Below, piece after piece: positions 22,670 through 32,746 of a stretch of DNA of 32,746 nt; the stretch's first letter is position 1, and each line of letters starts with the position of its first letter. This stretch comes from Trametopsis cervina (taxonomy: Eukaryota; Basidiomycota; Agaricomycetes; Polyporales; Irpicaceae), in the NCBI GenBank assembly GCA_022385755.1, contig MU278386.1, positions 97,847 through 130,592 on the forward strand. Direction: 5' to 3'. The translations under genes were made by a program, and so were the position numbers. The notes under the pieces were generated by a model, which was not told the DNA's origin, ran no database searches, and was given only the letters and a program-made list of their open reading frames with translations.

Positions 22670-24380
22670 CGACACGGAGCGTGCTGTGTGCTTGCGGCTG
22701 TAGGGTTCCAGGAAGGCGACAGTGAGAGAGTGCAGGCGGATCCCGATGCTCCGTACCGTTGAGAGTCCATGCAAGCCGAGCGTCGAGCAAAAGGAGATAG
22801 CGCATTCACCTCAAAACGTAGCTTGTTCAGCACATTGCGATGCGCTAGTTGTGTACAGTGTCTTGCGGATCGCGGGAGAAAGCCTGACGGGGTACAACTT
22901 GCGCATAGCGAGCGAGCGCATGGTCCGACGAGCATAAAACGAGTCATCGTGGGCGCATTCTGTGCGAGGTCATAAAACGCACCTCATTTGTCGAACTCGT
23001 GAATACGTACATCTGCGGTCTCCTCGCTGACATGTACCAATACTGACCGTGCTGTTGTTGTGGCTGCAGAGAATTCATATGTAACTGTAGGGAATATGCG
23101 TGTGAATGCTCAGAATCACCCCGTCAGAAATGAGGAACCTACGAGACATAGATCCAACAGCGTCGCGAGATGCTTGCGTGGAGATCGGAACCGGAGGCTG
23201 GGAGTCGGAAGGAGAGTTGGAAGGAAGGCGACCGTGCAAGCGTCTTCGGTGCCTTACCGTAGATCCTGATCCGATTACCTCTGTCGCATCAGACCCGACG
23301 CTGCGGCTCGACAACCCGCCTCAACTGATCCGAACTTCCTTCACCTCCATCGGACGGCGTCGCACGACTCTCTCCTCGACCGTATGTGCGCTGGGCACTC
23401 CTACCATCTCTATTTAGAACAGCGCTGTGGACTCAAGGTATTGAGGTGCGCGGGTACGTATCTGGGTTTCTCTGCTTGGCTGATCGTCTTCTGGCAGTCT
23501 ACAGAACACTCTGCACATCCCAGGTTGACCGGACCAGTCTGATGACTTGTGGTGCTCACCTGGAACTGGCTATGTTGTTATTAGACGACTTGAAGGTATC
23601 CATCATTGTCCGCCCCCGCATCGTCCTAGCTGGTAAACACGTACCATCGACATATCACGCCGTACGCACCTAAAACGTTCTCGTTTTCAGTCGTCAAGCT
23701 GTATCTGCTACGCTACTTACGACAGACCATTGGAGGCGGCTATAGAGACCTCGAGATGCAGCAGTGGTGAGTGGGTCGCAATTACCTGGTTGTGTTACGT
23801 CGCTCTCACTGTCTGAAACTCCTTGTGCAGCTGCCCTGTGCGTCTAAGGCTCTCGCCCGGCCCACCACACAACTCCCTCGCATCTGCTCGATTACTAAGG
23901 CCGTATGCGGAACGCGCCTCTAGTATGCCTTCAGCCTCTCCGAAGGAGAATCAACACGTCGGACAGAATCACGGGTGCTCCGTTTGGGTCTCTTCTGGCC
24001 TAGTTCTTCGGCCTTCACCGACAATGCCTCACATGGCCGATTTGGCGGCACATATGTGGATACGCGCAAAATTGGTCTGCGAATACATGTCGTGTTGATT
24101 CCGGAGACGTAAGTCTTGATTTCTGTGATCTGTCGAAGCTCATCTTGTCTCAGAGCGAACAACTCGCGTTCATTTCACGTACCGCACGGTTCATCGCTGA
24201 TCTGTGAATTTCTAGTGGATACCTCGCCCACTTCAGCAGTACCAATAATAACTCACTAATAGCCCATCCTTCTCCAATATGTCAAGGCTCCTGACGCTCC
24301 CATAGCTGCTTTCTGTACAAGCCAGTCTATGACGTAAAGTCCTTACAAGTCGTTTTGTATGAAACACTTATGGAGCAAGT
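22670..24380 (+). pseudogene. P block copy 3: remnant of an unidentified multi-exon gene
   Basis: Plus-strand peptides: ESPCKPSVEQKEIAHSPQN (from about 22,764), VYSVLRIAGESLTGYNLRIA (from 22,852), a clear counterpart of the same exon in copies 2 and 4. Then come PCKRLRCLTVDPDPITSVAS (near 23,235-23,294), LDRMCAGHSYHLYLEQ, SSSCICYATYDRPLEAAIET (from 23,691) and the Pro/Ser-rich exon 23,831-24,108 with LLRPYAERASSMPSASPKEN. Introns 23,633-23,690, 23,767-23,830 and 24,109-24,153 have GT/AG ends. Frame breaks make it a probable pseudogene. No domain recognised. Confidence 0.52.
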
Positions 24381-27215
24381 GCAACCGCGTGCCCTCATTC
24401 CACGTCTAGTGATGTTTTGAGGTAGCGATGCATGTCTTACTCTCCCCTTTGCGCAAGCGCAGGGGTACGGCGCTCATTCAACCCCATTTTCTTTCCATAC
24501 AAGAAGGCTGCCATACGGGATCACCACGTTCCAGGACCCTTGGCAGGCGTGGTTGATGCTGGCCCCGCTTCTGTGGAGTGCATGTCCCGTTGAAGCTGTA
24601 GGGAGTGCCGGAGAAGGAATGCACTGAAGGACTTATCATTTTTATTACTCGGCGATATGTGGTCTCAGCGTTGTTATGCAAGCTTATCCGTTTGGTCAAC
24701 CTGAACCGTTCGTAGGTGTCTTGGCTGGTCATACGGAATCCAAACCTTACTGACCAGCGCGGTTCCATCTACAGAAGCATCCACGAGAGGTGATCGATGT
24801 GACTCGCGAAGGGCTATATATCGTTTATTTCCCTGCTGCACGCCGTCCCCGTGCAAACCCGTTCCGGAATCCGGATGCCTGGAGCGGCAGGTGTGACTGT
24901 CGGGCAGTACATCGAGAACCGGGCAGGACGAACGGCTTATTGCGGCCTTTCTGGTTCAATAGAGTTTTGAGCTTAGTGTCCTGGAAACTACGCCAGGACG
25001 CACTGTAACTAGAGGTGCATATTCTCTCCTTATTATTACTGTACACTACACAGAATGTGCAGGCGCGTCTGTGTACGTCTTCTAATTCGATCCTTCATTC
25101 ACTGACATCCTTCGATGCGGTAAGCAGACACAGGCCATTGATATGGTGCCTACTGGTTGGATTACTCTTCCGATCCGTTCTCTTCTTTTCGTACACAGTG
25201 CGTATTTGCTGCGCCACAGACGATGCAGAATGTTCCACAGGGCGTCGACGCTACATAAAACTAGCATCTCCAGTACTTCTTGCGCGAATGGATAAGGGAT
25301 GGGGTTCTGTGCGTGTCGGTGCCAGTGGGAGAGCTTCACCTTCGGAGAAGACTGAGGGATTATGATAACTGTACGTGTCGGATACTCAGTTCTGGAGGAG
25401 CAATAGAAGTCAGAATAACGTCTCAGAATCGGTGCTAGCAATCACACAAAAGCTTGAGTAAAGCACGCAACTCACGGTGCGAGAAACTTCCAGGGGCACA
25501 TGGGGTTAATCGGAGGCGGCGTCCTCCTGTAGCGAACAGCGGGGAATGAGAAATTCTGAAGATTGGCCTGCAGTAGATCGAGCACTGGGATACCCGTGAA
25601 CACACAATCTATCCATGGCTGCGCGAAACGTCCTAGCAGTTCGAAGCATGCGATATATAGCAAGACTCACCTGCCAGGAAGTTGTCGAGAAGACTCCGCA
25701 CATTTGGACGGCTGAGTTGTTGCGCCTCCAGCCCATACCAAAGTCTGCGCCATCCCGATTCCAGTCACAATCCGTAGCTTGATGCGTACTTTACGTAGCG
25801 CAGTCGTCGTACCGCCCAAATGGTTGACCACGTCCCCGCGCAAAGTCGTCATCACGGACAGCGTCCGTCATATATCGTGAAGCGCGTCCGTCTGGAGCCC
25901 ACGAGAGGCTGTCGCAGCTTGGTATTGACGATAACGTACGTACGGCCATGTTTCGTAGAGTGATTAGCATTGAGGAGACGACGTAGGTTCCTGTTCCCAT
26001 GAACAAACGTGAGTATATGTGACGTGGAAGAAGCATTAGAGGGTCTAGCACAGCATACGAGGACGAACTTATCTACGAAGCCATGTTCAGTGCAGGAGAG
26101 CGATGGCGGAGTGGATACACGTACCGCCTACCAGGGGGTCGACACGACTCTAACGGTGGATGCGGCGGGGTGAGCGGAGGCCAAGTTTTGGGAGAATTCG
26201 GCAATTGATATGATACGGCATCGGCCATACGAACATCTACCTGCAGCCCATTCCGGCGCAAGGGAGCGCCCCTGAAGGGAAATCTATCCGCGGGTTTAGC
26301 AAGAACCCGGTCAGCTTCGTTATAGTCTCATAAATAAAAGAGTCAGCAACGATGCTTACGATGATCGCCCCAGGATTAGTGCGAGACCCAGTTGTCGGTT
26401 CGAGTTCCAAAGCAGTATAGACCTGCGTACGTTTCATGCTGCCTTTATGGGGAGCTGTTCATAAGAAATGGGTCGCACTCAAGTTGAGATCGTGCCAAAC
26501 TCTTCCCCAATGGTATCGCTGAGGAGCCAACGAGCACGGCGCGATATGTCCTCGGAGGAGGCGAACGTAGTTCCCGCATGTAGAAGATTGGAGGCCGAAA
26601 GATAGCTGAGTGGACGAACGACGTAGTTACAACTACTGAGTTGGATATATGCGCTGAAAACACTTACTAGGCGTCATGCGTCGCGTCCCGAAGCCTGATT
26701 GTATTGTTGGTCCCCAGACTGAGTTCAGTGTAGACAGACGAGTTATTTCCTGAGTTGAGTGTGAACGATACCCTTGCCGCACGCGCGTTGATAGAGGACG
26801 ACGGGCTTGATGGATACAATCGATCGGGGGTTCGGAGTGAAGCAGTTTTGGTTTCTCTGCTTGAAACAGCGCAGATGCGTGGGGGATCGAACTGGGCATG
26901 GGGATCAGTAGCGGGGCGAGTATAGACTAGTGGTAGCTAAGGGGAGACACTCACGCATTTGAAGTCCCCCCAAGGTTCTCGCCGTAGGGCGTAGCACAGC
27001 TCAAGACTGTGAGCGATCTGATCAAACACTAGACACGTCATACTATCAGATCCAGAACGCTTGCGAGACGTACGCGTGAGCTACAGTCGGCCTTCAGCTG
27101 GGAACTCGCGCAGATCCCGCAGCAAACGGTTGGCAGTGAAGCCATGGGGCGAGACTGCACCAATCGCGTGCAGAGCCGTGGAATCGAATACGATCAGAAG
27201 GTGAAGACGAATGGA
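24380..27215 (-). pseudogene. C block, right copy
   Basis: Counterpart of 2,660-5,520. The minus-strand segment near 25,740-25,665 keeps WYGLEAQQLSRPNVRSLLDN and FLAG before a GTGAGT donor. A two-base indel just after it (TATATATCGC against TATATCGC) shifts the frame relative to the left copy. Minus-strand 26,437-26,237 holds IVSIVADSFIYETITKLTG, and 26,663-26,560 holds FRPPIFYMRELRSPP. Plus-strand 24,853-24,975 contains NPFRNPDAWSGRCDC and RPFWFNRVLSLVSWK. These short conserved stretches on both strands could be two overlapping dead genes. No family recognised. Confidence 0.4.
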
Positions 27216-28450
27216 GAGTATCCATCGCACTCACGGTGCGGTGCGAGTCAACGTGCTCATTTCGCGTCGACCGCACGATTGCCATTTTCGCTCCCAATGA
27301 TCTTCGGCTGAAACAAGCCTACATTACCACACGCTTGACGGTTCGTAGCTTGCGTACGAGCTCATGGGTAAACCTCAGAGAGGGCCTCTGACGTGAGCGT
27401 GGGTCGATCGCGGCGGCGACGACATTCTAGCTCGAAGGCAACCAGGTGAGCGATCCTCGATTTGTTGGCTGATGGGTCATTGTGCGTCCACACGCTACAT
27501 CAGGTGAGAAGGCAGACCCGGAGACCCACCCAGTATGCGCTTAGGGGCGGTGGCTGATAGCTTCTTGGATGTCCGCACGCCACTGCCACATTGTGGCGTC
27601 CTTCGATCCTGAGCGGATCTGCGCATCGGGCAAGAACGCACTGGGCAGAAACTCGGTAGCCCATGAGGTGTCCTGTCTGTAGATTCTGCTCCCAAATGGT
27701 ACTGATGCATGCTCCGTGCCGCAGCCCAGACATTATAGGAGATCACCGCCGAGCAGAGCCAACTTGTGGGGTGCCAGAGAGGCACGATCGCAGCTACTTC
27801 GCAGATGCCGCAATTTCGAGAGACAATGAGAATGGTACAAACGCACCGTTGCATGTCTTATTGACAAGGAAGGCGCCGCAGCCATGATGGAATTTGGGTT
27901 TAGGTCACACAACTGCAGAGGAATCATTCAGACTTCCAACGCATCCAAGTGACAGATCGGCCCAAGTATAGGGTATGAGCATGTATAACAGCCCAAAACC
28001 AGCCATTCTATGTGGTCCACAGCAGACAGGGCTGTACTGTGCTGTTACTGTAACAGGCGGTGAGTACCTTCGGGGCTGAGTGATGGCTGGCAGGGAGAGA
28101 AAAGAACGTTGGACTGTAGACTGTAGACTGTGAACGTCAGTTGCAAGCTACGCACGTGTCACAATGCAAAGCTCACCCGTAGTACCTGCTTCGTGTCGCC
28201 GAAGAATGCGGACCGAGCAAAGCAGTCGTGTAGAGATGTAGCGGGAATCTAGGCTGCAAGTGAGCGGCGCAGACGCAGCGAAGCCGAGAGCAGAGGCACG
28301 CAACTGAGGATGGAGCCACAAAAAGAAAAAAACGCGCCGTCGCCTGATTCAGAGGAAGGTGACGGCGGCTGTGATGAGATGCGGGGTCATACCATGTGCG
28401 TTCACAGAAGAGGAGGGGAGCTGCCGTTTCAAGCGTACCTGTGTGAGTGC
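27215..28450 (-). pseudogene. Decayed WD40 unit, copy R2
   Basis: Near-identical twin of 5,520-6,760. The minus strand near 27,645-27,490 reads LPDAQIRSGSKDATMWQWRA, a stop, then AHTGWVSGSAFSPD, the same broken WD40 fragment with the same stop. Base differences over about 27,130-28,130 are only a few per hundred, while the flanking C block differs much more. It is a dead WD40 relic. Confidence 0.7.
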
Positions 28451-30345
28451 CCGGCTACGAAAGCATAGATTGCGGTGGAACACTCACATTGATGATATCC
28501 ATCCAGGGAAAACTTCGGCCGTGCTGTGTGTGGGTGTAGGGTTCCAAGAAAGCGACATTGAGGGAGGTCAGGCGGACCTCGATGCTTCGTGTCGGCGCGA
28601 GAGCCCAGGCATGCCAAGCGTCGGCGGAACGAGATGACGTATCGCACTCAAAATGCTCAGTGTGTTCGTAGCGTTAGGTTGTAAACGGTCTCTGATGCGG
28701 CGCGGATCGCGGGAGAAAGCCTGATAGGGTGCAGCTTGCGGATACGATGGGGGCGCATTGTCCGAGGAGATTGAATAAGCCTGCCCAAGTCAACGTGGTC
28801 AGATACTGTTCGGGCTCAGACAATATGCTGCGTGTATTGGACTCGCGACGTGAAAAGACGATAAGTGGTGTACGGACATGACTATGTGCTCCTCCAGTTC
28901 TAATTCACCAACATGTGCGGTTGACGCGTGGCTGCAGCTAGAGAATCCGTATGTAACTGAAGGGGATATTTGTGTGAGTGTTCGAAATCAGCCTGTGAGA
29001 AATGACGAACATACGGAAAATGCGTCGAGAGATGCTTGCGTTGAGATGAGAAACTTGGAACCGGAGGGCGTACCTCGCAAGCGTCTTCGGTGCCTTAGAT
29101 CCTGATCCGATTGCCTCTGTCGCATCAGACCTGACCCCGCGGCTCGTCGGCGCTCCCTCAACTGATCCGAACTTGGACCTTCACCTCCATCGGACGGCGT
29201 CGCACGACTCTCCTCGACCATATCCGCGTAGCACACTTCTTCCGTCGCTATTCAGAAAATGTGCTTTGGATTGGAGATGACGAGGTACGCGGTATGTCTC
29301 GCTGCTGATCGTCTTCTCACAATCTACTGACCATTCTTGCACGTCAGCCCAACGACTTGCGTGGCCTACCTGGGACTGCTTTGATTGCTGCCCACAGGCA
29401 GACAGCTTGAGCTCCCTCATAATCGACCGCCTTTGTATCTTTGCAACTGGTAAGCACGTACCATTGACACATCACGTCGTACGCACCTAAGTATTTACTT
29501 TCAGTCGTCGGGTTATATCTGCTACGCTGAGGCCGGCAGACCGGTGGAGGTAGGGATGGAGACGCGGAGATGCAGTAGTGGTGAGTGAGTTGCAGTGAAA
29601 TAGTTATGCTGCATACCACTCACTGTACGAACCTTCTTGTATAGCTCGCCTGTGCGTCCCAGGCTCCTCGCCCAGTCCACGATATAAACTCCTCACTTCC
29701 GCTGCGTTACCAAGGCCGCACGCGGAGCGCGCCTCTTGTACGCCTTCAGCCCCTACAGAGGAGACTCAACACGTCGGACGAAATCAAGGACGCTCCGCTT
29801 GGGTAGAATTTCAGCGTGGTTCCTCGGCCTCTTCCACCAGCACCAGCAATGCCGCACGAGTGTTCTGGCAATACGAATACATATCGTGTCAATTCTGCAG
29901 AGGTGAGTCTCGATTTGTGTGAATTCTCGACGCTCATTCTCTCTCTTAGCGACCAACTCGCGTCCATTTCACGTACCGCACGGTATATTTGTGGGCCGGG
30001 AAATTTCGTACGGACACCTCGCGAGTACCGACGCCGACTCTCTAAAAGTCCATCCCTTCTCCAACAGGACCAGGGTGCTATCGTCATATGCGTACGCGCA
30101 GACGTACGGGGTAAAATACCATCCAATATTCACCGTCTTGGTCGTCCGAATTATCTATCACGCCTGTGCTGCTGTATTCCCAGGCGGCGAAATACTGGAC
30201 CTCGAGCAGTATCAGGCACGGCACGACACCATCAAGTCGCGAACCTATGCTCAGCGAGGCTCGCGAAGCAGCTTGTGGAGCATCGTACTACGGGTATTGG
30301 TCCCAACTGAACCCGATTCATTCTTTTAGATTGCGATAGCTTGGA
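28430..30345 (+). pseudogene. P block copy 4: best-preserved remnant of the unidentified gene
   Basis: Plus strand: FQESDIEGGQADLDASCRRE (from about 28,541), ARIAGESLIGCSLRI (near 28,704), ENPYVTEGDICVSVRNQPVR (28,941-29,000), then RNLEPEGVPRKRLRCL, LLDHIRVAHFFRRYSENV (about 29,212-29,260) and an intron ending CACGTCAG near 29,347 with a CTGAC branch site. SSGYICYAEAGRPVEVGMET starts at 29,505 after the intron 29,450-29,504. More introns are 29,581-29,644 and 29,903-29,949. The last long exon, from 29,950, is open for over 110 codons in two frames; one reads REISYGHLASTDADSLKVHP and HPIFTVLVVRIIYHACAAVF. It is the best template for a full gene model, but I recognise no domain and see frame changes, so it is kept as a probable pseudogene. 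Confidence 0.52.
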
Positions 30346-31164
30346 CGTACAACAATCTCGGTGTACTGATGCGGCGCACGAACAGTTACTCCCTCTGTGC
30401 ATGATCTGAAGCTGCGAGTGGTATCTACCTGCCCGTGTCTGGCGTGTCAATGCCGTAGATGCCGTTACGAGATGTAGGCTCTTCTCTTCGATACATACAT
30501 CTCTGGCACGCACATACCCAGGCCATAACACAGATGGTAAGTAGAAAAATGCACGTTGTCATCTATCTCTTGAGGAGTAATAACCAAAATTGGGCAGCTA
30601 TGCGTGCTCGTGGTTCCTGGCACCGAGCACAAATTTACGGGGATTTTCCTCCTCATAGGTTAGCAGCGATGAACGTTATACGCTCACCGCTGTGACGTAG
30701 CGGCTCATTGACAGCCGTTCGTGTCCAGAATTGCTAGATGAGGAGCATTCGGTAGTCTGCATTGTTCTGTGGTCGTAGCCAGCTTGTGACAATATATGAT
30801 ACTAGTACTAATTGACTGATGTCTCGCGTAAACGAAAGGACTTGGCGAGTGAGTGTCGAGCGGCCACAAGCCCGCAATCCACGAGTTGACTGCCACCCTA
30901 CCAATGTTCAATCTGCAGTCTGTGCTTCAGCACAAAGGATAACTAAAATTACGTCCACCTGTATTCATGGTCATTGAGAAGCGGTCGCGGTTTATGGATA
31001 TTTAAACAATGGGAATGTGAATTCTATTGGTAGCATACATAGGATTGCGTAGGGGGATAGCATCGAAGAGACAGATACAAGTACGGAAGTAATACACACA
31101 AAGACACTGACAAATCCACGCGAAATATCTGAAGTCGCGAACGCGGTACACATCGCCTGAGGCG
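30345..31164. other. Intergenic stretch downstream of NLR-B
   Basis: Counterpart of 8,720-9,504 between P block copy 4 and the NLR-B stop. Small indels separate the two copies (offset changes by several bases between 9,001 and 9,505). No gene recognised. Confidence 0.5.
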
Positions 31165-32651
31165 CTATGTCGCGTTTTGATCCCAACATTCCCTCCAGTG
31201 TTCTCCGTGGACAAAATGGGATAGATCGAGACGCAGAGGGTGCGCGCCAGCAACCCATCGAGTGTTGGGTCTCCAGAGTCCGGTTCGATATTCTGGAGGG
31301 ACCCAGAACAAGAGCTTGTGGTTAGGGCCAAGGACATAACCAGTGTCTTCGTTCATCTCTGAGGAATCAGCGTATTCGATGGGTGGCGAAGCAAACAAGG
31401 TATCAGGAGAAGGCACTAAGAGAGATGGCACAACAAAAGGTAAGTCAGACGGAGCCTGAAGTGCGGACCCTACACAAAAAAGCGGGGAGACATACCATTA
31501 TTGTGCGTGGGCCCAGTAGCAGGTGCAGTGCTGTCCCCGTCAGCGGGTGCAGCTTCGCTAGACAGCAGGGTAGGCAGCGGAGGGGGCGTCCCATGGGATG
31601 AGAGGCGAGCGGGAGGAGCAGGGTTAACAGCAGGTGAGCTCCATAGTCGAACCGTGCGGTCATTTGAGCCAGAGAGGATCATCATGCCATCGAGTGAAAA
31701 TGCCACAGAGCGGACCCAGCTAGTATGTCCCCTCAGAGGGCCGCCGATGGGCGCGTGGGTCGCGACATCCCACACGCGGATAGTGTGGTCGCCTGAGCCC
31801 GATACAAGTGTCTTGCCGTCCGTCGAAAAGGCGATAGAGGAGACAGGTTCAGTGTGACCTTCGAGTGGTTTGCCGATGGATTCTCGCGTGTCCACATGCC
31901 ACAGCCGAATTGTGGCGTCGATCGATGCTGATGCAATGCTCTTGCCATCAGGCGAAAAGGCAACCGCGCGAACAGAGGCTTCATGCCCGCGGAGAGGCTC
32001 ACCAATGCGCTGTCCCGTCGCCACATTCCACAGCATAATCGTGTTGTCGTCCGATCCCGAGGCAAGACATTGGCCATCTGGAGAGAAAGCAACAGAGTTC
32101 ACCCAGTCAGTGTGGCCAGTGAGAAGCTCTCCCAGTTGCTCGCCTGTCACCGCACTCCACAGCCTGATGGACTCGTCTGATGAGCCCGATGCGATGATCT
32201 TGCTATCTGGAGAGAAGGCAACTGAGTTGACGTCGTCAGAGTGGCCAGTAAGAGGTTTGCGTGCGAGCTGTGCCGTCTGCAGATCCCACACCCGGATGGT
32301 ACCATCGCCTGAGCCCAACGCAATAGTCCGCCCATCTGGGGAGAACGCCACCGAATACCCCGAGCCCGTATGGCCTTGAATCAGCTCTCCCACGGGCTGT
32401 CCAGTGCGGACGTCCCACAGGCGGACTGTGCCGTCATCCGACGCAGACGCAGCAGTCTTGTGATCTGGCAAGAATGCGACTGCACAGACAGAATCGTTGT
32501 GTCCCGTTATAAGTCCATGTTCTGCGTGCACGGTCTGTATCTTCCACACCCGAATGGTCATATCGAATGCACCTGAGATCAGGGTCTGGCCGTCTTTCAT
32601 AAAGGCAACAGAAGTTATCCCCGCCATGTGACCGCTGAGCGCATTGCCAAC
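31165..32651 (-). pseudogene. NLR-B: 3' part of an NLR paralogue, WD repeats 7-14 plus tail, interrupted
   Basis: Two exons on the minus strand match the last two exons of NLR-A: 32651-31496 (incomplete at its 5' side) and 31415-31165, with an 80-nt intron of the same length as in NLR-A. They encode eight WD repeats, equivalent to repeats 7-14 of NLR-A (closing motifs TIRVWKI to TVRLWSS). The tail follows, with LGPNHKLLFWVPPEYRTG. The frame is fully open, and the offset to NLR-A is a constant 21,660 bp, so there is no net indel. Homology stops abruptly at 32,651, where unrelated sequence begins at a TGT. No WD repeats 1-6, NACHT or C2 are in the window. It may be a pseudogene cut by an insertion, or the rest may lie beyond the insertion. 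The open frame suggests it was functional until recently. Confidence 0.8.
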
Positions 32652-32746
32652 TGTCACGGAGACTGGTCACGTGACGATGAGGGATCAACTCTAATCTCAA
32701 GACACCGCAAGGTGTGAACTCTTTATTCAAGAGTAGACAGCTAGTG
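32652..32746. mobile_element. Putative edge of an LTR retrotransposon inserted in NLR-B
   Basis: The WD40 exon breaks off after GCCAAC, and new sequence starts TGTCACGGAGACTGG, followed by a TCACGTGAC palindrome. LTRs typically begin with TG. About 95 bp are visible before the window ends, so the far end, the internal region and a target-site duplication cannot be checked. Alternatives are another kind of transposon or a duplication breakpoint. The element type is inferred only from the terminal TG and the abrupt loss of homology. Confidence 0.45.

Larger units (their letters stand above)
21489..32651. repeat. Right copy of the tandem segmental duplication
   Basis: Second copy of 1-10,991, same order and orientation. 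It carries an extra stretch around 22,750-22,840 and longer intron-like sequence near 23,633-23,690 compared with the left copy. It ends at the insertion in NLR-B. The two copies are separated by NLR-A's 5' half, the CpG-rich block and an older third partial copy (18,660-21,085). Confidence 0.93.

Noticed and set aside
32434..32730. Minus-strand frame running from the new sequence at 32,652-32,746 into NLR-B, giving it an apparent start codon
   Set aside because: The apparent start lies in inserted sequence, so it is a chance joining, not the true N-terminus.
1..32746. Bacterial or viral features: operons, CRISPR arrays, tRNA or rRNA genes
   Set aside because: None seen. Spliceosomal introns and fungal NLR architecture point to a eukaryotic nuclear genome.

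Overview
The window looks like a piece of a filamentous fungal genome, most likely a basidiomycete (Agaricomycetes). The evidence is short introns of roughly 45-80 nt with GTRNGT donors and CTGAC-like branch sites, near-even base composition, and a large NLR-type gene with C2-like, NACHT and WD40 parts, an architecture typical of expanded NLR families in mushroom-forming fungi. The host call is inference. No rRNA, tRNA or CRISPR array was seen.

Layout. (1) 1-9,504: decayed repeat-derived DNA. It alternates minus-strand WD40 remnants (1-1,080; 5,520-6,760), plus-strand remnants of an unidentified multi-exon gene ('P block': 1,190-2,660; 6,750-8,720) and a minus-strand remnant block of unknown family ('C block': 2,660-5,520). 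(2) 9,505-15,032, minus: NLR-A, the one large convincing gene, nine exons by my model, with a C2-like N-terminus, a NACHT NTPase, 14 WD40 repeats and a conserved C-terminal tail. (3) 15,188-17,330: a CpG-rich block unlike its surroundings. It holds the 3' exons of an unrecognised cysteine-rich gene (minus) and two tandem diverged units of about 0.85 kb with matching introns. (4) 17,330-18,660: unique sequence with nothing recognisable. (5) 18,660-21,085: a third, more diverged copy of C block plus WD40 unit. (6) 21,086-32,651: a second copy of 1-10,991 in the same order and orientation, ending in NLR-B, a paralogue of NLR-A. (7) 32,652-32,746: unrelated sequence interrupts NLR-B; it looks like the edge of an LTR element.

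How it fits together. The window is a tandemly duplicated NLR neighbourhood of about 11 kb per copy, with older WD40 remnants between the better preserved genes. NLR-A is probably a cytoplasmic recognition/cell-death receptor: WD40 propellers sense a ligand, the NACHT domain binds nucleotide and oligomerises, and the N-terminus signals. NLR-A and NLR-B have no net length difference over 1.15 kb of WD40 exon, and they differ most at residues expected on the propeller ligand face. That fits birth, death and diversification of recognition genes. The P block, seen four times beside WD40 remnants, and the CpG-rich tandem block are the parts I could not assign to any known family.
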